Shown here piece after piece: positions 21,046 to 32,462 of a DNA stretch of 64,000 nt. Both the position numbers and the translations under genes were made by a program. The DNA is from Perognathus longimembris pacificus. Its lineage: Eukaryota; Chordata; Mammalia; Rodentia; Heteromyidae. Location of the stretch: positions 24,392,301 through 24,456,300 of the forward strand of contig NC_063170.1 of assembly GCF_023159225.1 (NCBI RefSeq), given 5' to 3'. Below the pieces are notes generated by a model. The model ran no database searches. It saw only the letters and a list, made by a program, of their open reading frames with translations, and was not told the origin of the DNA. Every line of letters begins with the position of its first letter. The stretch's first letter is position 1.

Positions 21046-22842
21046 GATAATTGAATTGCTCTGTGGATCAAACCACACCTGAAGCTTACTTTCCTTTTGA
21101 ATTTGTCAGTTACATGAGACAACCAATTCTTCTCTGTGTTGAGTTTCTGATCCTCCTAGCACTGAGAAATAGGAATGGAGAGAACTGTTTAAAGGATGCA
21201 GATTTTTGATCAGAGGGAATGAGATGGTCCCTGGGAGGTGAGATTTGGTATTGTGGGAGGAGAGGATGAGAAAATGAGGCTGGTTACTTCAATGCAACTG
21301 CATTCTGGACTGTCTTGAGAGGTAGACTGGGCAGACTCACATAGATACCAGTGCTTTCCAGTAGCAAGAGGCACAACTAACACTCAGGATGAGAAATCAT
21401 ATAATAAGCCTGGGGAAACCTCTTAGGTCCCAGTTTCTTTTCTCTTCAGAAGGAAGACCCATAGGGGCCAATTAATACTTCTTCTCCAAGCCTTCATTTG
21501 GCTGACATTATCTTTACACTGGCTTCTGGAACTGCTTCTATAAAGTTTAAAAGTTAGTGTGTATAAGTTTATTTGTTTCCTTGTAAATGTATTTGCTATA
21601 TTGCTTCTGCTTGAAATAAAACTGTGTTTTCCCCAGTAATAAATATGAAGTTTAGAAGGGAGTATATTTTTGTGGTGGAGATTTATTCCCTATGACACTT
21701 CTTGAAGTTTGTTTTCCATTATTCTTTATCTCTGCTCCTTTCGAATGGTGTTTGTTTTTCACCATTATGCGAGATTTGCAGCCAAACACTCTGCAGTGTT
21801 TGTATATTCTTCCTTAATCAGATAACACAAGCACTCTAAGCTTTATCTGTACGTTTTCATAGTGAAGACAGTTTTTAAAAATTCAAATAACACCATGAAA
21901 GAGATTAAGCTTCAATCAGTGTGGACACAGAGAGCCCCAGGAAACACAAACTCTGGTATAATTTGGAATGAAATCCCAAACTCAAGGGCTCAAGTGAAAT
22001 TTACATTTTCTGGGCTCTGTTCCTTACTAAGGTGAGCTGTCTTTCACATTGTTATTTATTTTTTACAATGAGCTCTTTCTTTACATGGGGTCTGTTGTAT
22101 CACCGGCTTGGTTTCTGAGCTCCCACAACGGTGTCACTGCTTTATATACTGGCATACTTAACATACTTCAGAGCAGTTGGTTCTGGAGGCCTGCCAAAGG
22201 TTCTCCTGATCTCTGGAGGCTGTAAGGAGAAAATATGAGCACAAAGTTCAGTTGACCAGTTGCCCTGTCATTTCTAGGGATGCAGTCAACACACAAAGTT
22301 GAACTTTCTGAGTCTTTTTGCTTTCTTCTTAATAATAATCTCTTAACACACTGTCTAAGGAAACACTTTTTCTTTCTTTTAAATGAGGAGCAAGGAAGGA
22401 TTGGACAAGCCCAATGAAGATCCTGTCCATTCAGAATAAATCCAATTAGGATGTGCATATGGAAAGCTATTTCCACCATCTATTCCCATGATGGGGTCTC
22501 TGATAATAATGTATGTTGAGGGTTGAGTTTGTTTCAGGAACTGGGCTATCCATGCTGTTTCTAGCAGAGCCCCAGAATTCTAAATTCTAGTTCTCAGATC
22601 AGAGAGTGCGGATTGTCTCAAGGGGTGAAACACACTGGAGCTAGAAATCCATGGAGTCATTCTCAGGTGGAATGATTCTGTAGGGATGGTTTCTCCATGA
22701 TGACTCCAGGATTTTCCAGCAGGTGCACCATGCAATACAGATATGCTAAGAAGAGCTCCAATGATGCATGAGAAACTCTTTCCTGTTTAACCATCTTCAG
22801 TTACCTATGTCTAATCTGATGAGTTTAGAATATACTGGTAGA

Positions 22843-22843
<1 letters not shown>
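21042..22843. other. Unique non-coding DNA
   Basis: No gene or young repeat. Old unrecognised fossils are possible. Confidence 0.35.

Positions 22844-22879
<36 letters not shown>
22844..22879. repeat. (TG)n microsatellite
   Basis: Pure TG run. The sequence just downstream (CATTCCTCAAAGTGTGCTTC) resembles the end of a MER5/Charlie-type hAT fossil. Confidence 0.95.
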
Positions 22880-22881
<2 letters not shown>

Positions 22882-23464
22882 AATTAACACAGCATTCCTC
22901 AAAGTGTGCTTCTGGACAACTATATCTTCAATAAAATTCTTGTGAGACGAGTTAAGTGTGGGATACTACATAATCTTTCTTGCAGGAATTATTTTTAGCC
23001 TAAAGGCTCTGAGAAATCCTACAGTAAAGAGACTTGTTTAATTGTCCCAGATTCTCTTTATATCTTTTCTCATATCCATCTCTAGAATGTAGAAATCATG
23101 GAGCATGAAAGGAGATGAGCAGTTGGCTTCCTTCATGCTTCTGATACTCACCAACTCATATAGGGCACTAGTGTGGGGGTTGGGGGAGTCTAATTTTCAC
23201 TAGCTGCTGGCTTCTGAAGTCTTATTAAAGAAGCCAGGCAGTGTGGACTGACACATTAATGTAAGTGTGTAAAGGACATTCTCCTTCATATGAGACTTGC
23301 AAGTATAGAAAATGCATGACAGCTTTCATTGCCTTGTTCCTTTGCTCTCATCTACCCAGCTTCTTGGAAACAGAGATCATGGCAGATCTACAATTGTAGC
23401 TACTCTTCTGCGGCTTTAGGCTTCAGAAGGAAGTTACCTTTCTTTGACTAGATCATTTTATTCT

Positions 23465-23466
<2 letters not shown>
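22880..23466. other. Unique non-coding DNA
   Basis: Apart from the possible MER5-like trace at its start, nothing recognised. Confidence 0.35.
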
Positions 23467-23507
<41 letters not shown>

Positions 23508-23516
23508 CTCTCTCTC
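23467..23516. repeat. (CA)19-(CT)6 compound microsatellite
   Basis: CA run passes directly into a CT run. Confidence 0.95.
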
Positions 23517-24680
23517 CTTACTGCCTTTTAACCTGGTATCAACAATAATGAGCCTACTACAGAAGGTTGTTTTAGTAACAGGATTACCTTTTACAAGTAC
23601 CTGTTGCAAAGTACTTGTTTTTCAAGAGACCTGAAAGGGCCAAGTAGGTGAAAAGGTGTTTCCTGCCCTCAGGGGGTTAACAGTTACATTGGAGAGAAAT
23701 ACACATGAACAGGAAGTGGTAGCCATCTTGTTGGGTCATTGCATTTTCAGTTAATTCTTTTAAAGTTCATTACCAAGGAAAACATTTCCTAGGGCAGGGG
23801 AGCTCTGAGCCAGAGGTCTGCAAAGAAGGGTGAGGTTTAGAATGGTAATACTCCAGCTGGAAGCTCCTGAGACATAAGCCCTAAGGGTCAGCCTTTCCCA
23901 CTCATCTTCTCTCAGATGGTCAAAGAAGGTTCTAGAGTCCCAAATGCACACAGAGCATCAGCAAGTGTACTGGCAACAAATCTCCAGCTCAACTAAGACA
24001 GTGATGTACCCTGTCTTCTTTGGCTTGTCTCAGTGCTACCACAGAGGGAGCACAAAGGAAGGGACTTGGGCTTGAAGCCAAGAAGAATTGTTCTGTGGCC
24101 TTCTCTGCAAAGCCCAGGGACTCTCTACACAAAGGCACAGAGCTGAGGATTATTGCATTCCAAGGAGAATTTCAAGGTGGAATTTCAACTTCAACTTCAA
24201 ACACCTGATGCATTATGGGAGGTAGGCATTGGAAACAAACCAGGGCCAAACACCATAGGCCTTCAACTGACGATGTTAAAGGGGCTGATATTCATTGTTC
24301 CAGGGTTTCATAAAACCTAGGTTCTAGTTCTATTTCGATTCTGTGCAGCTGGGACATTCTGGTCACTCCTCTCCCTGGGCCTTTGTTTCCTCTAATGACT
24401 CCGGAGCACTTTTCTCTGAGTTTTCCTCCCATTTGAAGCCCTCTGTGCTCTGTACAGCAGAGCATTTACTGCAGCATGGCTCTCCTCTTCTTGCTTTTCT
24501 CCAGGGTCTGCTTGTGTGAGAAACTCTGCAGTGGTCAGGCTTGGTTCTTACTGGATTCATGGAGAATAGTTTCTTTAGCATTCCAGGAAAAGGGCAGTTT
24601 TCCCTTGAGCCCTTGGCCTTTTCATGAAAGTAGACTAAAAATTTAACAGCAATTTTATGGGTGGGGGAGGGTGGTGGAGG
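23517..24680. other. Unique non-coding DNA
   Basis: No gene or repeat recognised. Open frames do not exceed about 72 codons. Confidence 0.35.
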
Positions 24681-24683
24681 AAA

Positions 24684-24906
24684 TGAATATCAGGGTTTGA
24701 ACTCAGGGTTGGGAATTCTTGATTAGTTTTCTTGCTTAAAACTAGTGTTTTATCACTTGAGCCATGCCTCCAGTCCAACATTTTGCTGGTTGATGGAAGA
24801 AGGAGTATTACAGATATTTCTACCCCAATTGGCTTTGAACCTCTCTCCTCTGGATTTCAGCTTTCTGAGTAGCTATGATTACAAGTGTGAGCTATCAGAG
24901 CCTGGT
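24684..24906 (-). repeat. Old composite SINE (7SL-like head + right monomer), reverse
   Basis: Right monomer in reverse (TTTATCACTTGAGCCATGCC), then the 7SL-like head in reverse (TTTCTGAGTAGCTATGATTA, CAAGTGTGAGCTATCAGAGC). Diverged. Confidence 0.65.
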
Positions 24907-25194
24907 TAAAGTCAATTTTATTTACATTTTTTTCCTTCTCTCATACTTTGTGGTCTTCTTTCATATTCTTATGAGTTTTAATTAGTGAAAATACAATGAA
25001 ATTAATGCATTTTTAAATTAAATTATTTTCTTACTTCTTGGAAGAAATTTTTCCTCTTCTCTGTTTGTGGGTTTATACCTATTACAAAACAATCTGATAG
25101 TTAACACATATATTATGGAGTTCTTTCCATTTTGTTATGTCTTAAATTGATATAAATAATTTTGAGAAATTTAAAAAATAAGAACCTATAAAAT

Positions 25195-25227
25195 TGTGTG
25201 TGTGTATGTGTGTGTGTGGTCTGTGTG

Positions 25228-25272
<45 letters not shown>
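25195..25272. repeat. Imperfect (TG)n microsatellite
   Basis: Interrupted TG run about 78 bp long, purest from 25232 to 25272. It sits where the tail of the adjoining reverse-strand SINE would be. Confidence 0.9.
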
Positions 25273-25276
<4 letters not shown>

Positions 25277-25482
25277 GGTCTTGAGGCACTGTCCCTTAGC
25301 TTTTTCCATTCAGAACTGGCACTCTACAACTTGAACCAGAGCTCTACTTCTGGGTTTTTGCGGGTTAATTGGCGATAAGGTTCTCATATACATTTTCTGC
25401 CTGGGCTGGCTTAGGACTTTGACCTTAAGAGCTCAGCCTCCTGAGTAGCTAGGACCACAGGTATGGTCTGGTGTCTGGTGAG
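25273..25482 (-). repeat. Composite SINE (7SL-like head + right monomer), reverse
   Basis: CTGGCACTCTACAACTTGAA is the right monomer in reverse. GCCTCCTGAGTAGCTAGGAC and CACAGGTATGGTCTGG are the 7SL-like head in reverse, and between them TTAATTGGCGATAAGG is the usual linker. Confidence 0.7.
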
Positions 25483-25494
25483 AATGGATATTTA

Positions 25495-25685
25495 ATAAAA
25501 GAAAGGCTGGTCTCTTACTCTCTTACACTGACACACATATCCCACTCCCGGCTGTGAGATAATGCTGCAAAAATATCTTCATCAGAAGCTGAGCCATGCT
25601 CTTGGGACCTCATCAAAATAAACCATTTTTCCTTACAAATTACTCAATTTCAGGTGTTCTGTTAGAGCAAAACAAATAGGCAAAG
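25495..25685 (+). mobile_element. MaLR-type solo LTR, 3' fragment
   Basis: The order GGCTGTGAGATAATG, AATAAACCATTTTTCCTTAC, AAATTACTCAATTTCAGGTG and GTTCTGTTAGAGCA is that of the 3' end of ORR1/MLT1-class (ERVL-MaLR) LTRs, with the AATAAA polyadenylation signal at its usual place. Only the LTR end is seen and there is no coding content. Confidence 0.55.
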
Positions 25686-25769
25686 ACAATGACTGCTTCC
25701 TCCATCGAAAAATTCCTTGTTTCTATTCTCTGAAAGCTTGGGAGTAATAGATTCAGATGATTCTACTCA

Positions 25770-26010
25770 TGAGTTTAAATTTATGGAAAATGAAGCAGAG
25801 ACTCAGGGACGTTAAGAACTTATTCATGACTGGATTTGCATGAATAATGAGGGTTGGTGATTTCTCCAATCTATTTTCAACACTATATGTCAGGCACTGT
25901 GTGTTGTAAGTTCCTCATACATAATGTCTCTCTTAATAATCATGGTAACGTTATTCACTGAATGTTCTTATGTCACTTACTTTATAAAGGAGGAGAATGT
26001 CAAACACACT
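25770..26010. repeat. MIR-like fossil, uncertain
   Basis: GCAGAGACTCAGGGACGTTAAGAAC and ATGTCAGGCACTG are reminiscent of MIR words, but the order is unusual, so this may be two fossils or chance. Confidence 0.25.
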
Positions 26011-26080
26011 TAGAAAAACTCCAGAAACACGAATTTACATGTCCCTACTATGTTAACTAGCTCAAGTTTCATTATTATTT

Positions 26081-26303
26081 TGTGTTTGCTGGTCCAGCGG
26101 CTTGAACTCAGAGCCTGGGCACAGTTCCTGAGCTTTACTGCCCAAGGCTAGCATTCTATCACTTGAGCCACAGCTCCACTTCTGGCTTTTTTGGTATTTA
26201 ATTCAAGATAAGAGTCCCATGGTGTTTCCTGCTGGAGCTGTTTCTAACAATGATCTTCAGATCTCAAACCAGTAGCTAGAATTACAGCCACCAGTACCTG
26301 CAC
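26081..26303 (-). repeat. Composite SINE (7SL-like head + right monomer), reverse
   Basis: AAGGCTAGCATTCTATCACT and TTGAGCCACAGCTCCACTTC are the right monomer in reverse. AGATCTCAAACCAGTAGCTA is the diverged head. Confidence 0.7.
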
Positions 26304-26311
26304 ATTTTCTA

Positions 26312-26575
26312 AGTAGTTATATAAAAAGGTTTCAATTCAACATGTCAGTTTATGAGTATATTGCATTTTGATCATTGTTACCTCTTTGATCATTCTTCCT
26401 CATCTTCCCCTAATCCCACCCATTCCATCAATTTTCCAAGTTCTATTTTTACATATATACCTTGAATATTATTACATTCTCCCACTCTTCCTCTCTCTGC
26501 TCATTTACTCTCTCTCCTTGACCTCACCTCAAGTCATGTTTCTTTATGTCTAGTCTGACTCCTATCCAAAGTTGA
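26312..26575 (-). mobile_element. L1 3'UTR fragment, reverse strand
   Basis: AAAAAGGTTTCAATTCAACA and TCAGTTTATGAGTATATTGC match the 3'UTR type near 6430 and 17300. The C/T-rich stretch that follows is the reverse of the G/A-rich L1 3'UTR. Confidence 0.5.
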
Positions 26576-26869
26576 AGCTAAATCCTTTTACCTTCCTTTG
26601 ATTCATTGGTCCAACACCAAACCCTGATTGGTACCTATGCTCTGCTTCCAAGCTATTAATTTTATACCAGTGATTTTTTATACATTTCTAAGAAATGGTT
26701 TAAAATACTCTACTTAGTCCCAAAGTTGATGTTACAAGTTTTATGACCTCCTTCCAAGTAATGCCTAATTTTTAAAAGAAAGACAATCCAATTTCCTTCT
26801 TGTTTTGACAAGCAAGTTAATGAATGTGTTTAGTCAAGTAATGGTCTACTAAGTTAGCTAGGATCTAAT

Positions 26870-27252
26870 TTCTAGAAGTTGTGAAAGTCCATTAATGTGG
26901 CAAAAAGGAGTCTGCAGATATGATTATTTTGTCATTCTGAGATTGAACTGATTATTTCAATGCCCCTCCATGTAATCTCACAAGCCTATGAGAAAGACAT
27001 AGAATTTTGACTTCATGATGTGATGACAGAGATTAGAAAGAGGGAATGTGGAAATGGAGGAGAGGCCACAAAATTGGTTCTTCTATGAGATTCTCCATAG
27101 GTTCTAACCCTGCTAACAGCTTGGTTTTATCCCTAAGAGACTCACTCCAGACTTACAACCTCCAGAACCACAAAAGAATAAATCTGAGGGTATTTTATTT
27201 GTTTAAGCTACTAAACTTGCAGTAACTTGTAACAACGGAGACAGGAAACTAA
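26870..27252 (+). mobile_element. Ancient LTR-like repeat (MaLR-type 3' end)
   Basis: ACTTACAACCTCCAGAACCA, then AATAAATCTG, TTGTTTAAGCTACTAAACTT and GTAACTTGTAACAAC follow the widely shared 3' end of old MaLR/ERVL-class LTRs. The upstream part (CTCACAAGCCTATGAGAAAG) is diverged. Family uncertain and non-coding. Confidence 0.45.
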
Positions 27253-27255
27253 TTG

Positions 27256-27923
27256 TTTGTGAAATGAGGTCATCATTTCATGGGCTTGGTACAGGAAATG
27301 GAGCACATTGTGACTCTCTTATGGTTCCCGCCTCAGGCGGATCGATGACCGCTCTCACACACGTGCACTGTGGGGTGTTCAGGTAGTGGGAACACTATAT
27401 CATCATTTCTGTGCTGGGGAAGGCAGCGTACTTTTATGGTCAGTGGATTTTTTTCTAAGGTGAATGATATGATACTATTAACTGGCACAAGCTTGATTAA
27501 TTTCAAAAGTTCACAACTCAAACTGTCTTATATATTTTTTCTCATGGTATATCATTAGCAGTATTTTGGCCATGAATTTTTTCCCCAGCCTTGAGAGAAT
27601 TCAGAGTTGACAGGAGCAGTAACAGGAATTAAGGCTGGCTGGAGCAACAATGTAATGTGACCTACATCTAAAGGAAAATCTCAGGAAAAAAAAATGCATG
27701 CCCAAAATAAACCTCCTTTATTTGTTCTGTCATTTGTCCTTTAGAAAAGGGAAGAGTGAATTAATCACTGTTGCTGGGTCATTTGAAAGCTCACAGTATA
27801 ATTCCTGAGAAAGATACTATATATCTGATAAACTATTACAAATTTTTAAAAAGTGATAAGTATTTTAAATGATAAATAATTTAAATGGAGTCATGTTGGA
27901 GAGGGATAAAAAGAGCTCTGTGA

Positions 27924-27961
<38 letters not shown>

Positions 27962-28440
27962 TAAGGACAGTGGGGAGTGGCATGCCTGTTAGAATTCACT
28001 TGCATAGTGGCTCAATGTATTGCTATTGTTAATAGAATTATCTTGGGTGCACCAAGCAGAATAAATCTGGAATACATGGCTTTAAGCCTGATATTACAGA
28101 GATTTCTAATATCAGCTTGTTTCTATTTCCCAGTGTGTGTTTAATAGGAGCAGAGACACATCTAAAGGTCATTGCTTATGCTGTGGTTATACGTCTTACA
28201 ATGCCTGACTGATGCTTTTAAAAGAGTGGTTGGATACTTACATCATCCAGGATGGAGATTCGCTCACAGGCTGACAAGCACACATCTATCTAGATAATGG
28301 AACAGATTCTTTTTATTTTTTTTTCATGTGTGTTTGTTCACATAAATACAACACAGAGAGCATTCAGCTGTGACTCATGAATAAATCTTGAAGATGCATG
28401 AGAAGACACAGTATTCAAATCTGATGTTCACCTAAGAGGA
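27256..28440. other. Unique non-coding DNA with (GT)17
   Basis: A pure GT run lies at 27926-27960. The remainder shows no gene or repeat. An unusual GC patch (GGCGGATCGATGACC) is at 27337-27351. Confidence 0.45.
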
Positions 28441-28556
28441 CTGAGAGGGGGCATGCACAGAGAGGGGGGGGAGGGGGAGGACACACACAGAGGGAGAGAG
28501 GGAGACAGAGATGGAGGGAGGGGGAGGGGCAGGAGGATGCAGGAGGGGAGAGAAAG
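28441..28556. repeat. G/A-rich purine tract
   Basis: About 115 bp of nearly pure purines on this strand (GAGG, GGGGAGG, GAGGGAGAGAG) with a short CA interruption. It can in principle form triplex or G-quadruplex structure. Confidence 0.85.
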
Positions 28557-29282
28557 AATGCTATTTCACTACATTCCTTTGATCCTACTGGGGAGCTAAG
28601 GCTGTAAGATTTAGACACAACCCTGTCATAGCTGCCAAACAATCTTGCTACCTAAAGAAAAGGCCATGTTGCTTGGTCAACTTAATGAAAAAACGCTACC
28701 CTGGACACCTATAGTGTGCTTAAGTTCACCTCTGGGGGATTAAAATGCTTCCTTTTCACAGGCAACTAGGGCATTGGAAGAGTAGAGGGACTGAAGTTTA
28801 GTTCTTAATTAGGATTATCACAATATGGCACACCTTTTTGCTAGTTCCTTCTTCAGCATCGGTAGTAAGCAGGGCTTCAGTGTCTAGCCTTGTTGCTGGC
28901 TTCTTTTCTCAACATCACCCGCTGTAAAACCACTACCAGTGGACCAAGTAGAACATGCTTAGAAAGGCTTGTGTGCACACTTTCTCTCAAAAGATGCGTA
29001 AGGCGAGCTTAGTAATTTACTCACCCTCAGAGGAGCTAATGGACAGTGGAGGTGCTGACAGGTCCACGGTGGTGGCCGTGGAGATGGGTACCTATGAATG
29101 TGTGTAGGATTCATATGATAGTCCACAAGGCCTTCCAGTAAGCCAGACGTTAATTTTGAAACAAAAATCTCACTGATAACAAGAGTTATTTATTAACTCA
29201 TTTGCTACTTTTTTTTTAATTTGATAATTCAACCAAGAACATACCTATGTCTATGTTCCTTTTTTTCCTCTTTCTTATTTTT
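28557..29282. other. Unique non-coding DNA
   Basis: No repeat recognised. CpG-bearing GATGCGTAAGGCGAGC at 28992-29007 stands out against a CpG-poor background. Confidence 0.35.
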
Positions 29283-29372
29283 AGGTATGAGATCGGGATT
29301 TGAACTCCATATTGGTGCTTTTGCTCACTGGCTAGCGCTCTACCAAATGAACTATGCCTTCATCCCCATTAA
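29283..29372 (-). repeat. ID-like tRNA-derived SINE monomer, reverse strand
   Basis: GATCGGGATTTGAACTCCAT is the reversed B-box region and CTGGCTAGCGCTCTACCAAA the reversed A-box region of a tRNA-like monomer. Old and diverged. Confidence 0.5.
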
Positions 29373-30084
29373 GAGCTGGTTATTATTTTTTCTTCCTTTT
29401 TATTTTTTTGGGTCTGAGACCAGAAATCAATACATTTCTGGAGGATTCAAGGTAATAGGAAGAGAAATATCCATGATGCCCTCTATTTTGTAATCTTGGA
29501 ATCACTTCATAGCACTGGGCCAATGAACATTTAATTTCAATAAACAGGGCAAAACTTCTCCATGTCTTCTGGAAAGAACACCATAGCCATAGCTCATTTT
29601 TGGCATCCATATGGATAGATGTGACCCTCATACATTAAAAAAAAAAAAAAACCAACACAACATCTTTTAGCTAAGTCATGTTAGTTTTCATGGGGGACAA
29701 GAACTGTCGTTGAACAGAATGGAAATATTCCTTGGGAGTGTTTTCTTAATATCTGGACATTATGCAAAAGCTCCTGCTAAATGAACATTTTCAATGACAT
29801 GTTCAGACAACAGTACACAGCACACATTGTGTTTTTCTTGTTTTAGATGCCTGCTGCTTGTGGAATCTTAGCTACCAGACCCAGTGGCACTGAGATTCCT
29901 CTGCCTAGGTGAGTGTGTTCCCATCATGGCACAAGCACAGCTGCCACATTAAGAATGATCCTGTGAAACAATGCACATTTCATTTCATGTCTTTCTTTTT
30001 TTCTGGTGGAATTGGAGATAAGGGACAGGAGATTAAGAGAGAGAGCAAGAAAGGTACATTCATTTAAAGATGACAAAAATAATA

Positions 30085-30220
30085 TTTCTCAGTTTGCTCT
30101 CTGTCAAACAAGGATAATAAAACCTGCTTTACCTTCCTGAGTTGTTTTGAGGTACAAATTGGGTAAGAGATTTAAGGTTCCTTGGAGAGTTGGAAAGTAT
30201 GAAGTGTATTCTGTCATCAC
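30085..30220 (+). repeat. MIR SINE fossil
   Basis: CTCAGTTTGCTCTCTGTCAAA, AGGATAATAAAACCTGC and TGAGTTGTTTTGAGG follow the MIR 3' half order (…CTCATCTGTAAAATGGGG…TTGTTGTGAGGATTAAA). Confidence 0.6.
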
Positions 30221-30309
30221 CACTAGGTCTAGCTTAAAGTAATGTATGAAAATATGCTTTCCATGACTTAAAGCAGAGTGTTTAAGCAAGAGTGCTTTCC
30301 TGAATTTTC

Positions 30310-30960
30310 CTCAGCTTTCTGCTCAGGGAAAAGGACTGGTGGAGAATTCTGCTGTTGCTCATGGAAGGCAGAGCCCACATATTCCTTCTGGTTCAGCAGC
30401 TGACAGAGACAGCTAGAGTTGAAGCCCTGTAGTAGGCAATGCTTGCTTAGTGTGACAACTCAGTGGCAGGCAATGCCTGGCAGTGTTGTAGCTCCACTAT
30501 CTGTGCTGCTGAGCCTTTGTTGCTGAGCCTCCTCGGGTTCTCTCAGGAGTTCAACAAATGAAGTCCATGAAAATGGAAGGGCAGTGTGTATTTCTCAGAC
30601 AAGAAATCTGTAGCTCGAAGGCTGCTACCACCTCTGTGACTCTGTCTGTAGTGTGTTCTCTCCAGCAATCATGCATCCTCTCATGTTCAGGTGTCTCTGT
30701 CTAGGGGTTCTTATGCCCTACCATAGCCTCTGATTGGTTGGTTACCCATGTTACAAATTAAGTGTATTAGCAGGTAACACATTCTTGGTCAGGTTCTACA
30801 ATGTTCTCAATTGTAAAACAAGGGTTTCCTCTCAAAAGTTTCCTGTGATTTGGGGTATGATACACAACAGAATTCCAGGCTTCTCCAGGTCCATGTAAGT
30901 AGAACATGGCTTTAGGATTCTTGAGTGAGTTTAACCTTTGGAAACCATTTGCTATAATAC
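30310..30960. other. Unclassified LTR-like block
   Basis: Diverse mid-GC sequence holding an imperfect internal repeat (GTAGGCAATGCTTGC and GCAGGCAATGCCTGGC at 30432-30481) and an inverted CCAAT-like GATTGGTTGG at 30732-30741. It may be a rodent LTR or merely unique DNA. I do not recognise it. Confidence 0.2.
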
Positions 30961-31199
30961 AATAGCTTAGAAAGTTGTGTGGTTTTCATTTTTTTAAACA
31001 ATCATATCACTTCCTGGTAGATACTAATTTTTATTTCTGGGAAGTACTTTGTTAAACCACTTCAATCTGTCTTGCTATTGGATTATCACAAGAGAGCTGT
31101 CACAGAGTTCTGTGTGAGCAAAATCATATGCATTCTAATAGCTTACCTCCAAACAGCCTGCTAATATAGTCACATAGCATTTAAAAGTCTTCCTTTGCA

Positions 31200-31420
31200 C
31201 CTCAACTGTTAAGAAGCAGTAAAGATTAAAAAATTAATTATACATGTCGGCAGTACCAATATTTGTAATTAATTTTGATTTATAGTACACTAATAATAAA
31301 CCAGGTTGAAATTTTAATAAGGTGTGTGCGTAGTCATTAAGGTGTTTCTTTTATTGCCTTATTTGTTTTTACAAGTGGGTTAAATGAGTGTTATCATTTG
31401 TAGAAGCAGATGGGTAGTGC
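31200..31420. promoter_or_regulatory. Candidate AT-rich conserved element
   Basis: Repeat-free segment dense in homeodomain-type words (AATTAATTATAC, GTAATTAATTTTGATTTATA, ATAATAAACC) with an isolated CpG-bearing GTCGGCAG and GTGTGCGTAG. Regulatory role is inference only. Confidence 0.2.
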
Positions 31421-31688
31421 AGATAAAGCTGAGTGATGGATTAGCAGCAGGGAAGATTGTTCCCCTTAGTCCATTGTGGTACTCTGTATTTCAGGAATGG
31501 AAAGAACTCTGGGAATAGTTTTGTGAATAAATAAATCAATCCTTCGGGACACTGGTAGTTCATGGGAACCATGAATTGTGACCAAAGGGGAAGTTGCTGG
31601 TAGTAAATCTTGGATTCTGATTTTTCCAGTCAATGTTGCATCATACATAATTAGACAGAGTGGAGAATGTAAGTAAAAGTCATTGAGA

Positions 31689-31902
31689 GGCTGGGGATAT
31701 AGCCTAGTGGCAAGAGTGCTTGCCTCGGATACACGAGGCCCTAGGTTCGATTCCCCAGCACCACATATACAGAAAACGGCCAGAAGCGGCGCTGTGGCTC
31801 AAGTGGCAGAGTGCTAGCCTTGAGCGGGAAGAAGCCAGGGACAGTGCTCAGGCCCTGAGTCCAAGGCCCAGGACTGGCCAAAAAAAAAAAAAAAAAAAAA
31901 AA
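31689..31902 (+). repeat. Freshest dimeric SINE, TSD and A27 tail
   Basis: Left monomer has clean A (TAGCCTAGTGG) and B (GGTTCGATTCC) boxes for RNA polymerase III. The right monomer begins GCGCTGTGGCTCAAGTGGCA. CpGs are kept in the linker and in both monomers. A pure A run spans 31880-31906, and AAAAGTCATTGAGA at 31675-31688 and 31903-31916 is an exact 14-bp duplication. These signs together mark a recent insertion. Confidence 0.95.
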
Positions 31903-31916
31903 AAAAGTCATTGAGA

Positions 31917-32462
31917 TAGGACTATCCCTATCTGCCACTCCACTCTAATGCTGTGGAGTTCTTACTGCATCCCTACAATATAAGCATCCCCACATCATTA
32001 ACAACTCACCCAATGGTGAGTATTTATTCCTGTCTGTGAAAAGATCCATGTTCTACACATTGCAATGCTGAGTCAGATGCTGGGTGTATTTTAGATTCAA
32101 CTAATTGTTGTTTGAATTAAGACAGTAATAATTACGAGATTCGATGGTACACTAAATTCAGTGTTCTAGATCAAACCAGAATCTTATTTCTCCTTTCTAC
32201 TGTTCTATTTTTCTTTGCTTTGTCTCAATTCCTGTTTACTCTTTCACGAATATGAAATCACCTCCCGTTCTTGTTTCACTGAGTCCCATATGTTCCTCTC
32301 AGAGGCTCCCTTCTACTCCAGCCTTTCTTGGTGTTCTGGTTGTGATAAATGCCTCTTCCTTCAACCCTCTTGAAGCCCTCTGGATCTGTGTAAGACCATA
32401 GGTTGTACAGCTGATCATAATCTGTATATTCAGCACTGCATTTAGCAATCTGAGTCAAAAGT
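31917..32462. other. Unique non-coding DNA
   Basis: No gene or repeat recognised up to the L1 5' boundary. Confidence 0.4.

Noticed and set aside
20671..21078. 135-codon reverse frame
   Set aside because: Includes the (GT)n tract read as Thr-His and continues into sequence without motifs.
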